Part shown: in pieces, positions 20,791 through 33,645 of the stretch
Layout: each line of letters begins with the position of its first letter
Numbering within the stretch: the first letter of the stretch is position 1
From: Chelydra serpentina
Lineage: Eukaryota; Chordata; Testudines; Chelydridae
NCBI GenBank assembly: GCA_037349315.1
Contig: JBAIAC010000128.1
Coordinates: 124,001 to 188,000 of the forward strand
Direction: 5' to 3'
DNA length: 64,000 nucleotides
Position numbers and translations under genes: made by a program
Notes under the pieces: model-generated
The model's database searches: none
Told to the model about the DNA's origin: nothing
The model's input: only the letters and a program-made list of their open reading frames with translations

Positions 20791-21480
20791 GAGAGAAACA
20801 CCAAGATCTGGGGGGATTTCCTGTTGCTATTAAATAACTAGAGGGAAAGGGGGGGGCTGTGACTGGATTTTACGGGACTGTCCAACACATGAACACAAAG
20901 TGCCCCCCCCCCAGTCACAGGGCAGCGGGGAGCCCTTTGGGGAGCTGCTCTCAGAGGGGGGGGCGGGAGGGACCCTGGCCCAGGGGAAGGGGGCAGCAGT
21001 GGGGGATGGGCTGGTGGGGCAGTTTGGGGGCAGCAGGTGGGCTGGGGACACCGGGGCCGGGCAGTGCCCATGGGGGGCACGTGCTCCCCCGTCCCCGCCT
21101 GGGCAGAGACCGGGCACCTCGGCCCAGCCCCAGCCCGGGGCAGCAACTTCCCCCGCCCGGACAAAGGCGGGAAACCCCCCCCCCGGGGAGACGGGAAATG
21201 GACACTGGGGGGTCGGGGAACCGGGGGGGGCGGGAGCTGATCCCCCCGCCGGCCCCAGTCTCCCCGGTTCCCGGGGGGGCGGAGAGTCACTTTCCCGCCC
21301 CCCCCCCGGGTCTGTCACTCCCCGGCCGGGCACGGAGGGGTTAATGACGGGCCCCGCCCAGACCCCGGGCTCCCGGCTCACGATGGAGCCAGCAGCGGAA
21401 GTGACGTTGGGCGGGGGGGTGGGGCGAGCTGCTGAAACCCTCTCTTGCCTGGGCTGGAGAGCGCAGAAGCGGCCCCGAGG

Positions 21481-21499
21481 CAGGCTGGGAGATGTAGTT
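21481..21499 (-). promoter_or_regulatory. ZNF143/THAP11-type site
   Basis: The minus strand reads ACTACATCTCCCAGCCTG, close to the known ZNF143 (SBS) motif with its ACTACA and CCCAG halves. It lies 18 bp upstream of the ETS/CRE composite. Confidence 0.6.
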
Positions 21500-21515
21500 C
21501 CTGACTCTCCCGGGA

Positions 21516-21530
21516 CCGGAAGTGACGTCA
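21516..21530 (+). promoter_or_regulatory. ETS/CRE composite site
   Basis: CCGGAAGT (ETS core) overlaps TGACGTCA, a full palindromic cyclic-AMP response element. A half-site version (GGAAGTGACGTTG) occurs about 120 bp upstream at 21397-21409. Confidence 0.6.
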
Positions 21531-21665
21531 AGCAGGGGGCGGACGAGCCTGGCTCCGAACGCGCGCGGGGCGCTGCGGCTCTGCCTGGCTCGTGCGCGGC
21601 CGTTGGAGCGGTTTGTATTTCCCGCCGCTGGGCATGCGCAGATCGGGGGGGGGGGGGGGGGGGTC

Positions 21666-21682
21666 GCGCATGCGCATGCGCA
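21666..21682 (+). promoter_or_regulatory. Overlapping NRF1-type sites
   Basis: GCGCATGCGCATGCGCA contains two overlapping copies of the palindromic NRF1 core GCGCATGCGC. A further half-site lies at 21631-21640 and a poly-G run of about 19 bases separates them. Confidence 0.6.
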
Positions 21683-21825
21683 GATGCAGAGCTCCTCCTG
21701 CTACTGCTGCTCTCTGGGGAGCCACGAGCCGCACCTAGAGTGTCCCCCCCCCAACCAGGTCTCTGCCCCTCCCCCCCGCGCCCCATTGTCTCCCCCTCCC
21801 CCCATGGGCGGTTCTCACTGGGGGG

Positions 21826-22652
21826 GTGGGGCTCGGGGGGGCTCTGGGGTCACTGGCCAGGGACTCTGGGGACTCGGTCCCAGGGAATCTCTGGGGGGCC
21901 CCTGGCTGGGGGCTGGGCTCTGGGGGGGTCTGGGGGCCCCTGGCTCGGGGGCTGGGCTCTGGGGGGGGTCTGGGGCCCCTGGCTGGGGGTCTGGGGCCCC
22001 TGGCTCGGGGTCTGGGCTCTGGGGGGGTCTGGGGCCCCTGGCTGGGGGTCTGGGCTCTGGGGGGGGGTCTGGGGCCCCTGGCTCGGGGGCTGGGGCCCCT
22101 GGCTCGGGGTCTTGGCTCTGGGGGGGTCTGGGGCCCCTGGCTCGGGGGCTGGGGAGGGTCTGGGGCCCCTGGCTCGGGGTCTGGGCTCTGGGGGGCTCTG
22201 GGGCCCCTGGCTGGGGGTCTGGGCTCTGGGGTCCCTGGCTGGGGGTCTGGGCTCTGGGGGGGGGTCTGGGGTCCCTGGCTGGGGGTCTGGGCTCTGGGGG
22301 GGGTCTGGGGCCCCTGGCTGGGAGTCTGGGGGGGGTCTGGGGCCCCTGGCTCGGGGTCTGGGCTCTGGGGGGGTCTGGGGCCCGTGGCTGGGGCTCTGGG
22401 GCCCCTGGCTGGGGCTCTGGGCTCTGGGGGGGGTCTGGGGCCCCTGGCTGGGGGTCTGGGCTCTGGGGGGGGTCTGGGGCCCCTGGCTCGGGGTCTGGGG
22501 AGGGTCTGGGGCCCCTGGCTCGGGGTCTGGGCTCTGGGGGGGTCTGGGGCCCCTGGCTGGGGGCTGGGCTCTGGGGGGGTTTGGGGGCCCCTGGCTGGGG
22601 GTATGGGCTCTGGGGGGGTCTGGGGCCCCTGGCTGGGGGGCTGGGAATGTGA
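21826..22652. repeat. GC-rich minisatellite, about 37-bp unit
   Basis: About 20 tandem units of CTCTGGGGGGGTCTGGGGCC followed by CCTGGCTGGGGGTCTGGG, with frequent partial units. Long open frames on both strands are a product of this composition. The inverted KRAB arm at 19000-19090 has only a single equivalent of the flank, so the array expanded after the duplication. Confidence 0.9.
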
Positions 22653-22654
22653 CA

Positions 22655-23918
22655 TCACCGATTCTGCTTTTCTCCCCTCTGGAAAACTACGGAAACGTCC
22701 GGTTCCATTGGGAAAATTCATCCCCCGAGTCCTTGTCTCAGATCTGGGGGTGCGGGAGGGGGGAAGGGGGTTCGCTCTGCCCCACAACCGTCTCTCCCAC
22801 AGCGCTCTGGACTCGTTCTTCCTGAAACCTGGTGTCACGGACACCACTGTTAATCCAGAGTCACTGCCTGGACAGACGAGGAGTGACTCCAGATGGACAG
22901 TGGGGCAAATGAGATCAGCAATTCCCCCTGTGAGGAGGGGCTCTCATTAGCTGCTCCCCCCAGAGAGCTCAAGGAGGGAAGGCTGCTCCAACGCCCTGTC
23001 CCTCTCTGCTCAGGATATTGGGGTTCAGCTTCCTGGGTCAGACGCTGCAGCCTCCATCGTGATCTGGGCGACCAGGCTTAGCAGCTGCTGCTCCCCCAGC
23101 GGGGTCTGTGCTGGGAAGTGACCTTAATTAAACCTTCTTCTCTGCCCGGCCCAGGTGATGACTTTCTCCAGCTGGCACCAGCCCCCTCGGGCAGCCATGA
23201 GCCCTGTTCATACTAAATTCTGAGCCAGAGATTCCAGGTAACTGGAAGAAATGAGGGGAGAATGCTGGGGTCTGGCCTTAAAATGACTCTACACAAACAG
23301 ACCCTCCCCCCTCATTTCTCGTCCCATTAGCAATTGCAGGAGCAAATCCAGCCTTGGGGGAGCAAACAACCCAGCAATGGGACTTTCCTACCAGACGGGC
23401 AGGGAGAGGGGACAGGGAAAAGGAGAAAGAGAGACTGAAAGGAGCCATGGGAGAGAAGAGTTTTGAGAGAGATTTCCAGATCTCTAATCTGCCCAGACAG
23501 ATGATTTTACCTAGGGTGCAGTAATACATTTTCCTGTGGAAAAGATGAGGCTCAAACAGAGGAAAACCCAGTTCCTGACTCCATATCCCTCCTACTGGGG
23601 TGTGGCTGCTGTGGGGTCAGTGTCCAAGGGAGTCACCCACAGTAAATACTTTGGCTCTGCTTTTTTCTAGCATTGTGTTCAGATGCTTTGTTACAGAATG
23701 GGGGGAGGGAGAAAAGAGGTTAAAAATGTCTCTGTGGGTTTAGCCTGGCAGGAGGGGCCAGGTCTCCACTGTAATAAAGAGATCGAGCATTTTCTCAGCA
23801 TGGCAGACTCTAGGGTGTCTGTCTGCAGGGAAAAAGCCTGGGGCAATCGTGCTGTGAAATTAATTAAAGCCTGTTCTGAAACCTCCACACCTGCCCTTCT
23901 CACCCTGCCAGGCTGCAG
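22655..23918. repeat. Right arm of inverted KRAB duplication
   Basis: Mirror of 17628-18900, ending at the splice acceptor of exon B1. A third, directly oriented version of its last 250 bp lies at 45480-45724 (CAGGAGGGGCCAGGT, CAGCATGGCAGA, TCTGCAGGGAAA). No exon is recognised inside it. Confidence 0.7.
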
Positions 23919-24000
23919 AATAATGTCCGTGTTTTGCTCCAGTTCATCCTGTCCTCCCATGGGACAGGGGAGAGACATGGCTGCAGAGGAGCCAGTCCAG
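23919..24000 (+). CDS. First coding exon of KRAB zinc-finger copy B
   Basis: This 82-nt exon has acceptor CTGCAG| and donor CAG|GTAGGG. It codes 26 residues from the first ATG (23923), ending MAAEEPVQ from the inner ATG at 23977, and ends in phase 0. It joins in frame to the KRAB exon at 26587. It is the inverted twin of 17544-17625. Confidence 0.75.
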
Positions 24001-24185
24001 GTAGGGATTATCGGGGGTTGCTGGTGGGTTCCTGCGGGAGGAAGAGGGACAGCAAATACACCGGAGATGGGAACGTTTGCACTGTCTGGTTTGGAGGTTG
24101 CAGCTAGGATGACCAGACAGCAAGTGTGAAAAATTTGAGAGGGAAGTGGCACAAGGATGCAAATAGTGCACACACACACGCACAC

Positions 24186-24308
24186 TAGGGTGACCAGACA
24201 ACAAATGTGAAAAATTTGGACGGGGGTGGGGGGTAATAGGAGCCTATATAAGAAAAAGACCCCAAAATCAGGACTGTCCCTATAAAATCGGGACATCTGG
24301 TCACCCTA
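24186..24308. mobile_element. hAT-like MITE (TAGGGTGACCAGA ends)
   Basis: This 123-bp element has inverted ends TAGGGTGACCAGA / TCTGGTCACCCTA and an internal CTATAAAATCGGGACA. Similar elements lie at 42687-42809 and 61952-62070. A partial copy (about 24104-24139) sits just left of it. Non-autonomous, with no coding capacity. Confidence 0.82.
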
Positions 24309-26925
<2,617 letters not shown>

Positions 26926-27184
26926 TAAGGCAAAACTTGGATCTATGTCCCATGTAGGGAACAGACGCGTCCGGCACCTGGCCGGCACTGAAACCCTGAC
27001 TCCACACAGACCGGCTCAGACTAGCAACATGACAACTCCCTTTTCCTCACCCCGCGGATTCCTTCGGAGTCATTCCCTTCACTGAGCCCTCGCTGAATCC
27101 CGGAGACAACTAGCGCATATGCCACCAGACTGCTTGCAATCTCTGTGACAAGTACACACCCTTGTGCACCTTCACCGATCCAAA

Positions 27185-27360
27185 GGGGGGAGGGATAGCT
27201 CAGTGGTTTGAGCATTGGCCTGCTAAACCCAGGGTTGTGAGTTCAATCCTTGAGGGGGCCATTTGGGGATCTGGGGCAAAAATTGGGGATTGGTCCTGCT
27301 TTGAGCAGGGGGTTGGACTAGATGACCTCCTAAGGTCCCTTCCAACCCTGATATTCTATG
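27185..27360 (+). mobile_element. Turtle-type SINE, nearly full length
   Basis: It has the full head (GGGATAGCTCAGTGGTTTGAG), B box, middle (GATCTGGGGCAAAAATTGGGG) and CR1-like tail GGTCCCTTCCAACCC..ATATTCTATG. It is inserted in the intron of KRAB copy B in the same orientation as the gene. Confidence 0.92.
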
Positions 27361-28989
27361 AACCTACAACACTCAGCACGGAAATGAGGGATACTTGGTC
27401 CCCCAAGTTCCACACGCACCTCTCTTCATATCCCAGTCACAGCATGCATGTGGATTTTAGGGCACTTTAAAATATTAATGTTTTGTGACCCAACACTTTG
27501 GAATCCAATGGCAAAACTTCCAAGAAGAACATCTGCAGAATGGAAGCAAAATGCACAACACACATTGTCTGAGAGGTCGGGCTCAATCTCAAATTCAAGG
27601 GTATTGTTCTGGTTCAATGGCCACAGCATATCCCCTTGGGACAACTTTTTACAGTGACAGCAGATTCAGGAAACCCTCTAGCAGTTCAAAGGGATTTAGT
27701 CTCGCAGCACGTCTGCATTTCCATGTCATTGACTCACCAGTTTGGCTTGTGCTCTTCTGAAATTCCAAATTCTGCCGTTATTGACTTTTTCAGTCCTGGT
27801 TTCCTGCAGAAGCTGAACCCCAATATCCTGAGCACAGAGGGACAGAGTGGGAACTCTTGGAGGGTCTAGTGCACTCAAGGGGCACCTCCCAAGGACTGGT
27901 TAAAAGCCAGGGCATTGCACAGATCCTATGGATCCATGACTGTGTCCGTGTGCCTTATGGGGAAAAGATATAAAACAAGAAAAGCATCTAAATGCGTATT
28001 TACCATCAGTCCCCTCATCAGTCCGCTTGGGAAACCCTGATCGTTTCCAAAGTGTATTAAAACCTTCCTTTAAAGCTTACCTCTTGGTTATCAGGTCATG
28101 ACAGTTTGTAGCCCCAAAAGACCCCTCTCAGTCAGCTCAAACTCAGGTGTTTCTCCCCAAGAAGTCTGTCTGTCTTCAGTCTCCCAAAAGAGGTAAAATC
28201 AGTCACTGCCCCTTTCTGCATGGGACAAAGCTTCAAAAGCTGGAGATCTGCATAACCAGCCTTGAGATCTGGCATTCGTTACCCCTTAGTGATACCAGAT
28301 TGCACAGGAAACCCATCCCTCAGCCCTGCCCGGTATCATCTGGCCCATTTCAGCATCATAGTCTGTGAAGTATTCATGCTCTCAAGGGCTGGCTCAAAGA
28401 TACCGATAACAGTCAGAACTAGGGCCAGTGTTTGCTGGCAATGAAAACAGAGTAATTGACAAACAGGAGCAATATATAATCCTTTACAGCCTGAAAGTGC
28501 ATTGGGGGGAGGGGACAGGAGCCAGCCGTGTGGGGGAGGTGGGGCCCAGACACTGGGCATTGAGAGCCTAGAGCCGGCTGTGTGCTGGGGAGATGGGACA
28601 TGAACCCGCTGTGCGCAGGGGAGATGAGCAGGGGAGAGGGGCTGTGGACGCAGCCGAGAGCAGCTGCGAGCGCCGTCTGCTCTGCAGCATGATGTGGGAG
28701 CCTGGCGTCCCCCTTTCAAGGTTCCTCTGGGCAGGGTTCCATGAGGAGGGAAGAAATTAGCAGCAAGTCTCAACCGCAGCCAGTCCCCAGCCTCTGCCCT
28801 GTGCCCTGGGGAGGAGTCAGGTGTCCCCAGGCAGAAATCTCGGGGCGGCGTGACCCTGTGTGCCCTGCCCACACATCACCTCTGCCCCGCACCCTGGGGA
28901 TGAGTCGGGTGTCTCTGGGCAGAAATCTGGGGGGTTGTGACCCTACATGCCCCACCCACCCTCTGTTCAGCAATTCCGGATATGAAGGG
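27361..28989. other. Intron of KRAB copy B; no gene seen
   Basis: A scrap at 27815-27835 repeats GCTGAACCCCAATATCCTGAG, also seen at 18474 and 23027. Otherwise nothing is recognised. Confidence 0.35.
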
Positions 28990-29488
28990 TGTGACGGAGT
29001 AGAGAGTGAGGTGGATTCAACCTGGGAGGTTTGTGGGGGAGGTTCCCTGGGACCTGCGGCATTGCATTAGGAAAGGGAGACTTTACCTGGGGCTGTAACA
29101 TGAGCCAGGACGGGGGTTGGGAGGTGAAACCTTTGGCTGGGAGAATGGACAAAAGGCGAGAGGAGGAGCCCCGGGGGGAGGGGAAGAGCCTCCTGGAGCT
29201 TTTGTCTGTGTGTTTTCAGTTTGGAGCTGGCTTGGGAAGAGGAGGGGAGGGGGGCAGACAGGGTCTGGCCTCCCTGCCCCATTTGGAGCTGTGGGGCGAA
29301 ATGCAGGGAGCCCCCAGGCCCTGCCCCCCGGATGGACCCGACTGAGGGGTCCTGGATGTACTGACAAGCTCTGGTTGGACTGTGTTCCTGGCATCTCTAA
29401 TAAACCTTCTGTTCTACTGGCTGGCTGAGACTCCCAGTCAATCCGGGGAAGGGGGGTGCAGGGCCGGACTCCCCTATACTCCGTGACA
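28990..29488 (+). mobile_element. Solo LTR (family B) with 5-bp target duplication
   Basis: It starts TGTGACG and ends CCGTGACA, with AATAAACCTTCTGTTCTACTGG near the 3' end. It is flanked by AAGGG on both sides (28985-28989, 29489-29493). The 3' two thirds are very close to the 5' LTR at 62299-62865. It is in the sense orientation of KRAB copy B, so its AATAAA could act as a premature polyadenylation site. Confidence 0.88.
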
Positions 29489-29971
29489 AAGGGTGATTCC
29501 AGAAATGAAGAGTAATTCCAGTAAAAAATGCAGTAAAAGCGGCAATTTCCAGAAAACACTGGCCCTAGTCATAACATTAAATACAATAGTTTCAAGAGAT
29601 ATGCCTGTGTTCATCAGATCTGTCACTCTGCCTTCACATAGTTCACTCTGCTGGTGGGTTCTACCTCTTCCCCCATTCTGTGTCTGTCTTGTCTATTTAG
29701 ATTGTAAATTCTTCAGGGCATGGGCCATCTACTATTCTGGGTTTGTACCTTGCCTAGCACAATGGGGACCCACTTCTTACTTGGTCCTTAGGCACAAAGG
29801 TAATGAATATGATTTATAATAATAACAACTCTCCTGCCACTTTAAGTCAAGGAAGATGGCCTTGGGATATTACTACTTAAAAACGAGCAGGGGTTAAAAC
29901 CATGGAATATTCCTTGTGACAAGTATCCCACAAATTACACTGACCTCCCTTGTTTTCTTTGCCTTGAGCAG

Positions 29972-30085
29972 GGTTTCCAGTTTCCAAACCTGATGTGATC
30001 TCGCAGCTGGAATGAGGGGAAGAGCCGTGGGTCCCAGACCTCCAAGGCTCTGAGAAAGAAGTGCTCCCGAGAGCTGCCTGCACAG
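29972..30085 (+). pseudogene. KRAB-associated exon 3 of copy B, with stop
   Basis: Acceptor GAGCAG|, donor ACAG|GTAGGG, phase 1 in. In the frame set by the KRAB exon it reads GFPVSKPDVISQLE, then a TGA stop at 30013-30015, then [13 protein letters not shown]. This is the KRAB B-box/linker type exon, in which this position is normally Arg or Gln, so a CGA to TGA change is likely. The open frame continues after the stop. Confidence 0.72.
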
Positions 30086-30493
30086 GTAGGGAATTGGTTA
30101 AACTGACTCAAAAACTGTCCATGAATACAGGAAACATTTGGGATGCCCTACAAAGACCTTGTGAGCTCTCCAAGTTCAGGATTGTTCCCTGCAGATGTGG
30201 GATCGTTAGGCAGATGTCACTCATGCTTCCCACCTATCCTGACTGACAACTGACAGCAGGTCCTGCCCCAATCTCACTGTCCCCTGAGATTTCTGGTGAG
30301 ATTCGGACCCAGAACTGATCCCCAGAGGAGAGAAAGGAAGGGAAGTTTTAGGGAAAATCAGCTCCTGATAGGTTTGCTCTCTCCCGCACATATTTTGGTT
30401 TGTTCATCCCTTTTTCCATTCCTCTCTCTGAGATTTCCTTTCTCTCCGGCACAGGGAGTGACCTATGTCTGGATTCTCTCTGTCTCCCATCAG

Positions 30494-30960
30494 GTGTTGG
30501 GATGGGGAGTGACAACGAGGGGACACCCCAGCAGGAAGATGCTGAGCAAGTAGAACCACATGGAACGTTATCAGGAAGATCCAAAGGGAATGTTTCCGGG
30601 AGTTGTGCACTCCCAGAAAAAGCAAAAGCCTGTGAGAGTCATCGCAGGCCAGAGGAAAACTTCAGTAGCCTCTCAGACCTTATTACATGTGAGAGAATGA
30701 ACCTGCTACACGCCCTGAGTGCGGGAAAAGGTTCACTCAGCGCTCAAACCTTATTAGACATCGGAGACTCCACACTGGCTAGACACCCTAATACACATGC
30801 TCCGAGTGCAGGAAACACTTCAATCGGGACTCACACCTTATCAGCCACTCCACATCTGAGCCTTATCAGATTCCGCTAAGTCAGTGTCCCCAATGCGGTG
30901 CCCATGGGCACCAGGGCACCTGCCGGGGCATTTCTGTGTGCCCGCTGTCAGGGCTGGCAC
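30494..30960 (+). pseudogene. Decayed C2H2 zinc-finger exon of copy B
   Basis: Acceptor CATCAG| at 30493; in phase 1 the frame starts GVGMGSDNEGTPQQ, typical of the spacer before fingers. At about 30725 a shifted frame shows a finger-like PECGKRFTQRSNLIRH, whose first Cys is Arg, then two stops and a second finger-like block (CSECRKHFNRDSHLISH) lacking its last His. A full gene would have many fingers. This one is broken by at least one frameshift, stops and lost zinc ligands. Confidence 0.72.
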
Positions 30961-32112
30961 CAAGGAACGAAGAGGAGAGGAGCGCAGGGGAGGGGATTGG
31001 GGCAGGGGCACTGGGTTGCCTCAGGTGGCTCCGGGTCAGTGGCGCAGCGGGGGTTCAAGGATCGGCTTCCTGCCTGCCCTGGCACTGTGGTCCATGCTGC
31101 GCCCCAGAAGTGGCCAGCAGCAGCCCGGTTCCGAGGCGGAGGCACGCAAGTGGCTCCACGCAGCTCTTGCCCACAGGCAAATCCCACCCCAGCTCGGATT
31201 GGCTGGGAACTGGCCAATGGGAGTGTGGTGCCGGCGCTTGTGGTGGGGACAGTGCACAGAGCCCCCTGGCCCCTCCGCCTAGGAGCCGGACTGCTGCTGG
31301 CCTCTTCCGGGGCGCAGAGCGATGTCAGAACAGATCGGGACTAGCCTGCCTTAGCCGGACAGCACCACTGATGGGAGTTTTAACAGTCTGGTCTATGGTG
31401 CTGACCAGAGCCTCCGTGAACCAATGCCTGAAATTCCACAGAGCAGTTCTGGGTCTCAACCCGCAATTTCCAAATCACTGCCTTAGGGCATTGCCCCACC
31501 GTGTGGGTGTTTCATTCCCCTCCCCAGTTTCACACAGAGACAGAATATCCTTTGCACAGATCCATGAACAGCAAAACCTCCCTGTGTCTCTTGTCTGAGC
31601 CAGGGCATTCGATTCCATTGCAACCTCCTCTCCTGCAATGACATTGGTCAGAGAGAGGGGACGTGGCCACCTTCAGCCCGGACAGTGAGATATTCGCTCT
31701 CCGCTTTCTTCAACCTTGAAAGGTTAAGCATGGAATAAAAAGCTGCGTTCCCTCCAGGGTGAGGAAAGAAAGGAGCCACCAACCCCCTGCCAAAGGTCAG
31801 TACCCCAGAGAAAACCTGCCCCTGCTATTGCAATCACTGATGTACTGGGGATATGACGGGAAAGGGACTGTCTGAATTATCAAGGCAGGAAATGGACAAC
31901 AATCTGCAGCAACCTCATTAACCACAAACACACTCTCATCATGCTCCAGCCAGAAGGGAAATGAGCAGAAATTCTTGCTGTTCAGTCACGGACACACTTA
32001 CACAACTGCACAGCAGTGCATCTGTTGTGGAAGCTGGTGTGAGCAAACAAGGGGAAATGATCACTCAATGAGAACAGAAGTAGATGTGGCATGAGATACC
32101 TGTGTCAGTCAA
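30961..32112. other. Intergenic; GC-rich scrap and Ser-unit flank
   Basis: Positions 31025-31290 share a GC-rich dispersed segment with 35424-35620 (AAGTGGCC, CCCATTGGCTGGGAACTG-like). Positions 31500-31740 match 42600-42980 inverted, and 11540-11790; they contain the undisturbed form of the MITE site at 42687. Positions 31880-32060 are the Ser-unit flank (TGAACAGCAAGAATT complement). Confidence 0.45.
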
Positions 32113-32194
32113 GTAGTTGTGGCTGAGTGGTTAAGGTGAGGGACTTGAACTCCATTGGGATCTCCCTGTGCAGGTTCAAATCCTGTCAACTACG
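32113..32194 (+). tRNA. tRNA-Ser (TGA)
   Basis: 82-nt class II tRNA: acceptor GTAGTTG/CAACTAC is perfect, D-arm TGGCTGAGTGG, anticodon loop with TGA, long variable arm, T-arm GCAGGTTCAAATCCTGT. The anticodon stem pairs less well than in the AGA paralogues at 42146 and 58987 (its outer pairs are mutated). No clean TTTT follows; the nearest T-rich tract is TTCTTT about 18 bases on. Confidence 0.8.
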
Positions 32195-32774
32195 GAGGAA
32201 CTGGTGGTTCTTTAGTTTCAGTACCTGAGCATCCTTGGTGTCAAGCGGAGCTAGGTCTTCTCTCGTCTCACTCTCAGGCTGTGTCCACACTGCTGAGTTA
32301 TGCCACTTTAGTTAAAGTGTTATAATTAAACTGCTGTTGCATGTCCACACTATGCTGCTAGTGTCACCAGAACGCATCCACGCCAGCAGCCCTTGAAACG
32401 CCCCAAAGAGCAGTGCACTGTGGGTAACTATCGCACTGTGCAACTGGCCGCAGGGGGCTTTGGGAGGGGTTTGCAATGGCTCATAGGCCGGTGCAGCATC
32501 ACATGATGCAGGTTTCTCTGTCCCATTGTTCCATGGGCAGCCTACTAGATTGCCAGCTGCTTCTCCACTGAAGTGTGTGTGTGTGGAGAGCCCGTCTGTG
32601 CGTTGGGGAAGAGAGAGTGTGCTGGCACACTGTGTCTAAGCTCAGACAGCTGCTGGAACCAACCAGTCCTCAGGCAGGGGGAGGGGGACACCCCAGTCCT
32701 GAAGCAAGGGGAGGGGAACACCCCTGACATCAGCCCCCGCTTCCCTCACTGGTTCAGCACAGCAGTGTCTCTCC

Positions 32775-32815
<41 letters not shown>

Positions 32816-33466
32816 GCTGCTGCCTGCCTGGCTCTGTGTCAGGGGCCGGAACAGGGGGGTTACCAGCCGTAAGGACGAACAGTGGAGGGGGGAACAGGAC
32901 GGAGGCCTGACGAGAAGAGGCATTCTGTGTTTGTGGCCTTGGGGGAACAGGGTGGGATGGAGCCTCAGGGAGACGGGGCGGTGTAGGGTTGGGGCCCCAG
33001 GGAGAAGGGGAGGTGTGAGTGCAGGTCCTTAGAGGAAAGGGGTGTCATGGGGTGAGTTTAGATGCCGGTGGCCCCCCCACTGTAAGGAGCTTCCGCCCCC
33101 CATCTCCGTGGTCGCTGTGCGGGGGAGCAGCATCCCCCGGCAGTGATTTGCTCCTTGCTGCCGGAGCAGAGCAGCAGGCTCAGCCGTCAGAACTTCCCGG
33201 AGCGATGAAAGGGGAGGGCCCAGCCTCTGGAGCAGGATCGCAGGGCAGGGAGTTCCCGGCGGGCATTGTGGGATACTGGCGGAGGCCAGTTCTGGTGATA
33301 TAATGACCAGCAGCGTCTACACTGACACTTGGTCACTCTCCGTTTGCTGCAAAAAGCTCCAGGCCTCTCGTCAAGGTGGGTTTATTTTGTCGCAAATAGA
33401 GGCAGTTTTGTCGCCAGGCTGGTGACCGAGGGAACATCATGTGTTTTTTACATGCCTGAGCAGGCA
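32195..33466. other. Ser- and Thr-unit flanks with microsatellite
   Basis: Positions 32210-32580 match 58620-58970 and part of 41930-42140, inverted. A (CT)n(CA)n microsatellite lies at 32767-32815. Positions 33040-33430 are the Thr-unit flank shared with 47570-48030 and, inverted, 57690-58480 (GGCAGGGAGTTCCCGGCGGG, GTGATATAATGACCAGCAGC). No gene is seen. Confidence 0.55.
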
Positions 33467-33540
33467 GGCACCATGGCTTAACTGGTTAATGCACCTGTTT
33501 TGTAAACAGGAGATCCTGGGTTCAACTCCCAGTGGTGCCT
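33467..33540 (+). tRNA. tRNA-Thr (TGT), intact
   Basis: Acceptor GGCACCA/TGGTGCC, anticodon arm CCTGT-TTTGTAA-ACAGG (TGT) and T-arm CTGGGTTCAACTCCCAG are all perfectly paired; discriminator T. D-arm TGGCTTAACTGGTTAATGC. A TTTT terminator lies at 33552-33555. Next comes a CR1 3' tail. Its inverted near-identical paralogue is at 57439. Expected to be functional. Confidence 0.93.
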
Positions 33541-33555
33541 TGTTGAGTGGCTTTT

Positions 33556-33645
33556 GGTGCACCTGGCATTGGCTACTGTCAGAAGAGAAGATACAGAGCT
33601 AGATGGGCCTTTGGTCTAGCCCAGTGTGGCTGTTTTTATGGTTTA
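33556..33645 (+). mobile_element. CR1 3' tail directly after tRNA-Thr
   Basis: The block GGTGCACCTGGCATTGGC, CTGTCAGAAGAGAAGATACAG, TAGATGGGCCTTTGGTC matches a CR1 3' end like the one at 10590-10650. It begins about 15 bases after the tRNA, and the same arrangement is found at every TGT-type Thr copy (9714, 48221, 57439), so it was present before the unit was duplicated. Confidence 0.65.

Larger units (their letters stand above)
20880..21720 (+). promoter_or_regulatory. CpG-island promoter block for the KRAB pair
   Basis: Very GC- and CpG-rich segment with several promoter motifs in its right half: a ZNF143-type site (21481-21499), GCGGAAGTGACG (21394-21405), CCGGAAGTGACGTCA (ETS plus full CRE, 21516-21530) and NRF1-type GCGCATGCGC sites (21631-21640, 21666-21682). 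No TATA box is seen. Position and orientation fit the promoter of KRAB copy B (plus strand); because it lies between inverted copies it could also act leftward. Confidence 0.65.

Noticed and set aside
20900..22950. Open frames of 641, 376, 374, 370 and 318 codons
   Set aside because: They overlap on both strands in GC-rich promoter and minisatellite DNA; low-complexity Gly/Pro/Trp composition, no domain, no splice structure.
24186..24308. Mariner-type element because of TA at both ends
   Set aside because: Other copies of the family show 8-bp duplications with empty paralogues, which fits hAT-type insertion better than TA duplication.
30884..31600. Open frames of 220, 148 and 132 codons right of the zinc-finger relic
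   Set aside because: Overlapping frames in a dispersed GC-rich segment shared with 35.4 kb; no recognisable domain or splice continuity.
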